In this document: piece after piece, positions 58,021 through 64,000 of the stretch
Position numbering within the stretch: the stretch's first letter is position 1
How the letters are laid out: the number at the start of each line of letters is the position of its first letter
Assembly: GCA_903813345.2 (NCBI GenBank)
Contig: CAIIXF020000004.1
Location: 19,143,513-19,207,512, forward strand
DNA length: 64,000 nt
Source of the DNA: Owenia fusiformis
Taxonomy: Eukaryota > Annelida > Polychaeta > Sabellida > Oweniidae
Reading direction: 5' to 3'
Notes under the pieces: generated by a model
Seen by the model: only the letters and a program-made list of their open reading frames with translations
Told to the model about the DNA's origin: nothing
The model's database searches: none
Position numbers and translations under genes: made by a program

Positions 58021-60665
58021 ATATAAAGGTCCATGTGCAGTATGGCAAGTGATTTTAGACAGTCATATCTTTCACCATGAGCACTTTCTGGCCATAAACA
58101 CAGTGGTTTTTATTAAAACAATATGTTTTCTTTCAAGTGAAGTCCCCATGATAGTAAAATATCAATCCAACTCTCTGAAAAAGTATGGATTAGGCCCCCA
58201 CCTTGGCACTTCTTAAAAAATGTTAGGCTTATTTTCTAAAAAGAGGATCTTGTTTTTCTTTTAAACATATCAAAAGTCTCTTCTATATTATATTAACAAT
58301 TTATGAAAAGGGGATGGGTATTGAAATGCGTTAAAAACCACATATCCCATGTTATTTTCCCATTGGGAAAACTCGTGCTATCCATTGTTTTCAGCATAAT
58401 TTTGTTCATCGCAAATTGATATCTTCAAAACTAGACTTTCAATCCCTTTCTATTTTTGAAGATGTTTTAGACCCCTTGTTGAACAAAAATCAGACAAGAA
58501 CACAAATGTGTACAAAATGTCCCCACCGATGGGTGATCCCATCGAATGGTTATCCTGAAAATAAGTAGACGAGACTTTACTGACGCAATTTGTGGACGGA
58601 AAGTCCAAAATGGCTGCCTTAAAATTTACCCAGAATCCCCAAAAATTAGTTAATTCTAGATTTTCATACTAAGAACCACCCCTGAAAATTTGAAATTCAT
58701 CCATCAAACAGTTAACCAGAAAACATGTAATTGTCTGTAAAGTCTTGTCTACGCGTTTTCAGGTGAACCGTTTGGTAGATCAATTTCAAATTTTCAAGGA
58801 TGATATTTTACTGTTAAAATCTTGGACTGATTAATTTATTGGCATTCAAAACTTTACAGACAAGATTTTAGAATGGAAAATCCAAAATGGCTGCCTTGAT
58901 ATTTACCCAGAATGCCAATAAATTAATCAGTCCAAGATTTTAACAGTAAAATATCATCCTTGAAAATTTGAAATTGATCTACCAAACGGTTCACCTGAAA
59001 ACGCGTAGACAAGACTTTACAGACAAGATTTTAAGACAGAAAATCCAAAATGGCTGCCTTAACCCTTTCCCGACATGAATATAAGAGGAAAATGTTGTCC
59101 CCAGTGACGGATAAGTAAGAGTGTTTTTTAGGGGAAAACTGCAAAATACCTATGCCCTGGGACCTATACCTTGGATTTCATCACTGATATACAATTTTTA
59201 GTAAGGATTATCACATAAGAACAACTTGTCAAAATTTGGTGTAAAAATACTGAATAGAACTGGAGACATTGTCATTTCATTGATGTATATAAATAAAAAT
59301 AATGGTGCCAAAAGGAGCCTATCGTCCTGAAAGACTTTACAGACAAGATTTTAAGATGGAAAATCCAAAATGGCTGCCTTGACATTTACCCTGAACGCCA
59401 AAAAACTAATCAGATCTAGATTTTCATACTAAGAATCATCCCTGAAAATTTGAAATTGATCTACCAAACGGTTCACCTGGAAATGCGTAGACAAGACTTT
59501 ACAGACAAGATTTTGGAGACGGAAAACCCAAAATGGCTGCCTTGACATTTACCCAGAATGCCCAAAAACTTATCAGATCTAGATTTTCATACTTAGAATC
59601 ATCCCTGAAAACTTGAAATTGATCTACCAAACGGTTCACCTGGAAATGCGTAGACAAGACTTTACAGACAAGATTTTTAAGACGGAAAATCCAAAATGGC
59701 TGCCTTGACATTTACCCAGAATACCCAAAAACTAATCAGATCTAGATTTGCATACTAAGAATCATCCCTGAAAATTTGAAATTGATCTACCAAACGATTC
59801 ACCTGAAAACGTGTAGACAAGACTTTACAGACAAGATTTTAGGACGGAAAAATCCAAAATGGCTGACAATAAAAAAGTGATTATGAGTTTCTGCTGATTT
59901 CCTTTTACAAAATTGTCACATATAACCACTGTTAGCAATAACATAGGCTTTTACAACAAAGTACACCTGAAATTATTTATAAAGCTACTAAATAGTTAAA
60001 GTATGAAAACTCAAAAACACCATTCAATATGATACAAAGTATTATCGCGCGCTAACTTTTCTTAAGACATTCAAAATGGCTGACATAACTGAGCTAACAG
60101 GTCCAAAACCTAATCAGATGTAGAATTAAGTGAGCTGAACAAGATCTTAAAGTTTTAAAAGCAACTGTGAAGCCGTTTTTCTTAAAATTTGCAGACAAGG
60201 ATTTTAGCATTTGACTTCAAAATGGCCGACAGGAAGTAGGTTTCGAGTTAAATTTTTTTTCATCCACATCTGTAAGCACTTATAAGTTATCTCTGAAAAT
60301 TTGAAGATGATAGCTGTAGCGGTTTTGGAGAAAACTCCCGGACGTACGGACGGACGGACAGACAGACAAACAGACAGACGGACAGATGGACGCGCCTAGG
60401 CCGACAATATGGCCCAACACTATGTGGTGGGGACATAAAAAAGGAGATCCTCTGTTGAGTAAGTAGGTTCAATATTTTGAAAAAAAATGTTGACATGGGG
60501 TCCCTGCTCATAATTTTTCGAATTGTTCAATTATTATTTTATCATCATGGGTACTTCACTTGAAAGAAAACATATTGTTTTAATAAAAAACACTGTATTT
60601 ATGCCCAAAAAGTACTCATGGTGAAAGACACGACCGTCTAAAATCACTTGCCATAACTGCACATG
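58021..60665. repeat. Inverted arms flanking a TIR repeat
   Basis: 58,021-58,170 and 60,515-60,665 are inverted copies (agtgattttagacagtcata, aacaatatgttttctttcaa). They bracket the element 58,517-60,436. Diverged pieces recur near 56,380 and 60,900, suggesting nested insertions. Confidence 0.7.
58517..60436. repeat. ATGTCCCCACC TIR repeat with ~165-bp tandem core
   Basis: 11-bp termini ATGTCCCCACC / GGTGGGGACAT. The core has about six units containing caaaatggctgccttgacat, accaaacggttcacctg and gacaagactttacagacaag. A GACG/GACA microsatellite (60,346-60,390) lies beside the right end. Non-coding. Confidence 0.88.
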
Positions 60666-61468
60666 GTCTTTTGAGCCAAGTCCATCTAATGATATTTGAG
60701 TTATCAAAGATTACATTTTTCAAGAAATATAGCACTATTTGAATTGAAAGAAAATGTTAAAAATTTGGCATCAGTCTATAAAACCAAATCCATAAAACTG
60801 AACAAACAGATGACAGCCTCTCCCGTCCCTCCTAAACGACCATGTTTGTGAAAATGATGAATTATGGTGGGAATATAGCCATGGTTAAAGCTTTGACTGT
60901 CTGAAATCATTTGCCATACCATACATGGTATTTTTGGAGATATTTACTGAAAATAATTTGACAAAGGCTGTGGATGAGGTATAGAAAGAATTAAATGTCT
61001 TATATGTTAAATACCAAAAGTCATGAGCTAAATTGTTATATGACCTTTGGGAATTCAGCTTGTAATCTATGTTCTTTATTGATTAAAATCACATTTAGTC
61101 GTATCTTACATGAACAATAAACCATAGTGACATTATAATGTTAACGTTAATGTTAAAAGCACATCTGTAATCAGTTTGTTATGCTAATATTAAATGTCAA
61201 TCATCTTCAAAGAAGCTATTACATAATTATTGATATTCAAGAGCTGCCAAACATTACTCAAAACAAATTTAGAATATGAAGGTAGTTACACCCAGAGGCC
61301 TAAAGATTGATTTTTGATAAAGTGTATAAAATCTTATATTAAAATGTTCATTACGTGATTTTGATTATAATCAAGGAAGAAAAGTTGGTATCACAAACTT
61401 CAAAACTTCATTAAGTTCTGTAATTGTGAATGGTGAAAGACTTTTTCTGACTTAAGAGACGATTGCAT
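60437..61468. other. Flanking DNA, no gene recognised
   Basis: It contains the right inverted arm noted above and otherwise AT-rich sequence. No CH-domain or filamin exon was found. Confidence 0.35.
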
Positions 61469-61904
61469 CAGGGCCGTAGAGAGAGGGGGTTCGGAGGGTT
61501 CATGCGAACCCCCTAAATCTTGACTAAAAAAATCAAACCCACCTTTTCCGGCAATTATGCGAACCCCCATATTTTGAGTTAATTTTTGCAGTATTTCAGT
61601 AATTTGTCGTTTTTTGATTACCTTAAATATTCGAGGTATAAGCAAAGATGGAATTAAGTGAGGTGTATAAGTTTATCTTGAGTAAAGTGACTGAGAATAC
61701 AGAAAAACAATATATTTTTAGATGGGCGATAATAGTTTTGCACTTCGTATTTTAGGCCTGAAATACTGTTCTAATACCATCAAAAGGAATTCAATTGTAC
61801 AAATAAAGCATCTTAACCGAGTATAAACTGTCTGATTGGGAATTCTGAACATGTGTTTATTTTTGGTCAGGAGTCACTTTCAAAATTGTTTTCACATATT
61901 TGCT

Positions 61905-62686
61905 AAAGGACGATTCTCGGTTTGGAGAACGAAGTTCTTCAATCTAAATTAGCATTATCCCTGTTTCGGACAAAGGACGATTCTCGGTTTGGAGAACAGT
62001 CTCCTGGGCTAATAATTTTTTCATGAAAAATATAGAAATATTACCCAAATTAAACTATGAATATTCAAAAGAGGACATTTATATCTATAAGATGTAAAAA
62101 TAACAAATTGGTCTGAAGCAGGGATAACGCTCAATTAGACCGATTTAATAAAATACAAGTCTCAATTTGGGGAAAGAAGTTCATCAGTGTACTGCGCTAA
62201 TATTTTTTTGCGAGAAATCTAGAAATATTACCCAAATTAAATTATAACTATTCAAAAGAAGACATTCAAATCTATATTATGTAAAAATATCAAATATGTC
62301 CGAAGCAGGGATAATGCTCATTTAGATTGATGAACTTCGTTCTCCAAACCGAGAATCGTCCTTTGATTTTTTTTACATAATATAGATTTGAATGTCTTCT
62401 TTTGAATAGTCATAATTTATTTTGGGTAATATTTTTAGATTTTTCGCAAAAAATATTAGCGCAGTACACTGATGAACTTCTTTCCCCAAAATCAAGACTT
62501 GTATTTTATTGAATCAGTCTAATTGAGCATTATCCCTGCTTCAGACCAATTTGTTATTTTTACATCTTGTAGATGTAAATGTCCTCTTTTGAATATTCAT
62601 AGTTTAATTTGGGCAATATTTCTATATTTTTCATGAAAAAAATTATTAGCCCAGGAGACTGTTCTCCAAACCGAGAATCGTCCTTT
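61905..62686. mobile_element. Spy-like MITE (reverse), split by another copy
   Basis: 61,905-61,971 plus 62,365-62,686 together make one reverse-oriented copy. The gap is exactly the forward copy 61,972-62,364. Joining the flanks restores ggacAAA/TTTgatttt without a duplicated target. Confidence 0.85.
61972..62364. mobile_element. Spy-like MITE, inserted copy
   Basis: Full-length, with GGACGATTCTCGG termini at 61,975 and 62,361 flanked by AAA and TTT. It lies inside the older reverse copy. Confidence 0.85.
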
Positions 62687-63002
62687 CCTATTTATTTGAA
62701 GAGCACATAGTGCGAGTAATGGCAAATACTAGATAATTGAATTACACAATCAAGACTTGAATTAAATTGGGGGAGTCTATGTCTGATAATGTCCTTGAGC
62801 TATTTCTTATGGATTTATATTTCTGACCTATCAAGAAAGTGGTAAAAACATAAAATTTAAAGGGAGTTTAACAGGCCTTTGTTGAAAAAGTTCTAGATTT
62901 TTGCCCTTAAATGTTCCAAATGAACGATATTTGTCAAAAGTGGGGATATTTCACTTGGCCTATAATTTTGTTCTTGCAAATGTTTGGAAAAGGTAAAACT
63001 TC

Positions 63003-63397
63003 AAAGGACGATTCTCGGTTTGGAGAACAGTCTCCTGGGCTAATATTTTTTTTCATGAAAAATATAGAAATATTACCCAAATTAAACTATGAATATTCAA
63101 AAGAGCACATTTAAATCTACAAGATGTAAAAATATCAAATTGGTCTGGAGCAAGGATAACGCTCAATTAGACCGATTTTAATAAAATACAAGTCTCGATT
63201 TGGGGAAAGAAGTTCATCAGTGTACTGCGCTAATATTTTTTTGAGAAAAATCTAGAAATATTACCCAAATTAAATTATGACTATTCAAAAGAGGACATTC
63301 AAATCTATATTATGTAAAAAAATCAAGTTTGTCCGAAGCAGGGATAATGCTCATTTAGATTGATGAACTTCGTTCTCCAAACCGAGAATCGTCCTTT
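63003..63397. mobile_element. Spy-like MITE, full-length copy
   Basis: AAA-GGACGATTCTCGG at the left and the complement-TTT at the right. The interior is highly similar to the copy at 7,852-8,245. Confidence 0.85.
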
Positions 63398-64000
63398 CAG
63401 TAAACTGCCAAAAACTAATAAAATGGACCAAAATTAAGCAAATCTGGCATTTAATCAAATTAGTCAGAGATTAAACAAAGGAAAGGTTTTCACCAAAGTC
63501 ACCGCCGTTAGGTGGCTCCAAAAAAGATTTTTGCTGAAAATATTCGAACCCCCTCCTGTCGAATCCTGGCTATGCCACTGTGCATGGTTTAAAAACTCTG
63601 ACTAAATATGCATGATTGAAGTCAAAGTCATTTAAAGTTGGCTGGTGAACCTTTAAAAGCATAGTGCTCCTAGCACCTTATTTATATTTTTAAGCTTCAG
63701 AACAATCCATTTACTGTTAACTCTGATAAAAAATAGACAGAGATATTACATGATTCTCATTCTCCCAGACACAAATTCATGAAAATGCAAAAAGGATGTT
63801 CATAAAATTAAAATTAGAGAATGAAATTCAAGGATGTAAGAATGTTTCTTTCTAATCTTCCTCTAGTATACTTTAGGGGTCTAGCTAATTCAACCATTTT
63901 TACCTTTTCTGTATTTGACAGTGCATGATGTTATCTAAGCATACCAGAGGTCATTAAACTAGAAAGATGTTTCGAGAATTTTAAAAGTTTGTATGAATTT

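Larger units (their letters stand above)
61469..63580. mobile_element. hAT-like degenerate element hosting Spy-like MITEs
   Basis: The left end CAGGGCCGTAGAGAGAGGGG and right end (complement CAGTGGCATAGCCAGGATTC) resemble hAT termini. Both are flanked by TGCAT (61,464-61,468 and 63,581-63,585). No transposase remains. The interior is largely occupied by Spy-like MITEs. Confidence 0.55.

Overview
The window is nuclear DNA from an animal, most likely an invertebrate and tentatively a lophotrochozoan (mollusc-like). The evidence is AT-rich, repeat-laden sequence, GT-AG introns from under 100 bp to about 14 kb, a filamin gene split into small Ig-repeat exons, a caveolin gene, and non-LTR, mariner, piggyBac-like, hAT-like and Spy-like elements. 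There are no bacterial-style operons, tRNAs, rRNAs or CRISPR arrays.

Main gene. A filamin-family gene occupies most of the window on the minus strand, transcribed from about 56.3 kb down to 4.75 kb and continuing off the left edge. I assembled 36 exons from their peptide sequence and splice sites. They encode about 1,800 residues: 19 complete filamin Ig repeats and most of a twentieth. The exons follow a repeating four-part pattern (type 2, 147 bp; type 3, 84 bp; type 4, 138 bp; type 1, 168 bp), each set encoding two Ig repeats. Nearly all introns are phase 1. In some copies neighbouring exons are fused, and in two copies an intron has shifted by 4 or 17 bp with total length conserved. No actin-binding CH domain is visible in the window. 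Two large, low-complexity exons each begin with their own Met and end in a phase-1 donor that fits the Ig chain: 55075-56293 (about 406 residues) and 5190-6660 (about 490 residues). They look like alternative first exons giving filamin isoforms without CH domains.

Nested gene. On the plus strand, inside the filamin intron 13370-16565, lies a two-exon caveolin gene (14849-14911 plus 15299-15637, 133 residues, 17 cysteines). Filamin is a known binding partner of mammalian caveolin-1, so the nesting may be functionally meaningful.

Repeats. 1-4.7 kb: tandem arrays, a perfect three-way-junction inverted repeat and a palindrome. 7.9-10.5 kb: a Spy-like MITE, a GGTCA-rich repeat and a minisatellite. 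17.8-19.3 kb: a TIR element with a SANT/Myb-like ORF. 26.6-27.2 kb: a TTAA-flanked fold-back. 30.5-33.8 kb: a broken non-LTR retrotransposon interrupted by a TIR repeat. 35.8-47.3 kb: several large TIR repeats with internal tandem units, all in the 13.9-kb filamin intron. 52.3-54 kb: a mariner-like element inside an older inverted-repeat element. 54.4-55.0 kb: a roughly 62-bp satellite. 58-63.6 kb: nested TIR elements, including one Spy-like copy inserted into another.

All assignments come from reading the sequence. No database search or transcript data were available.
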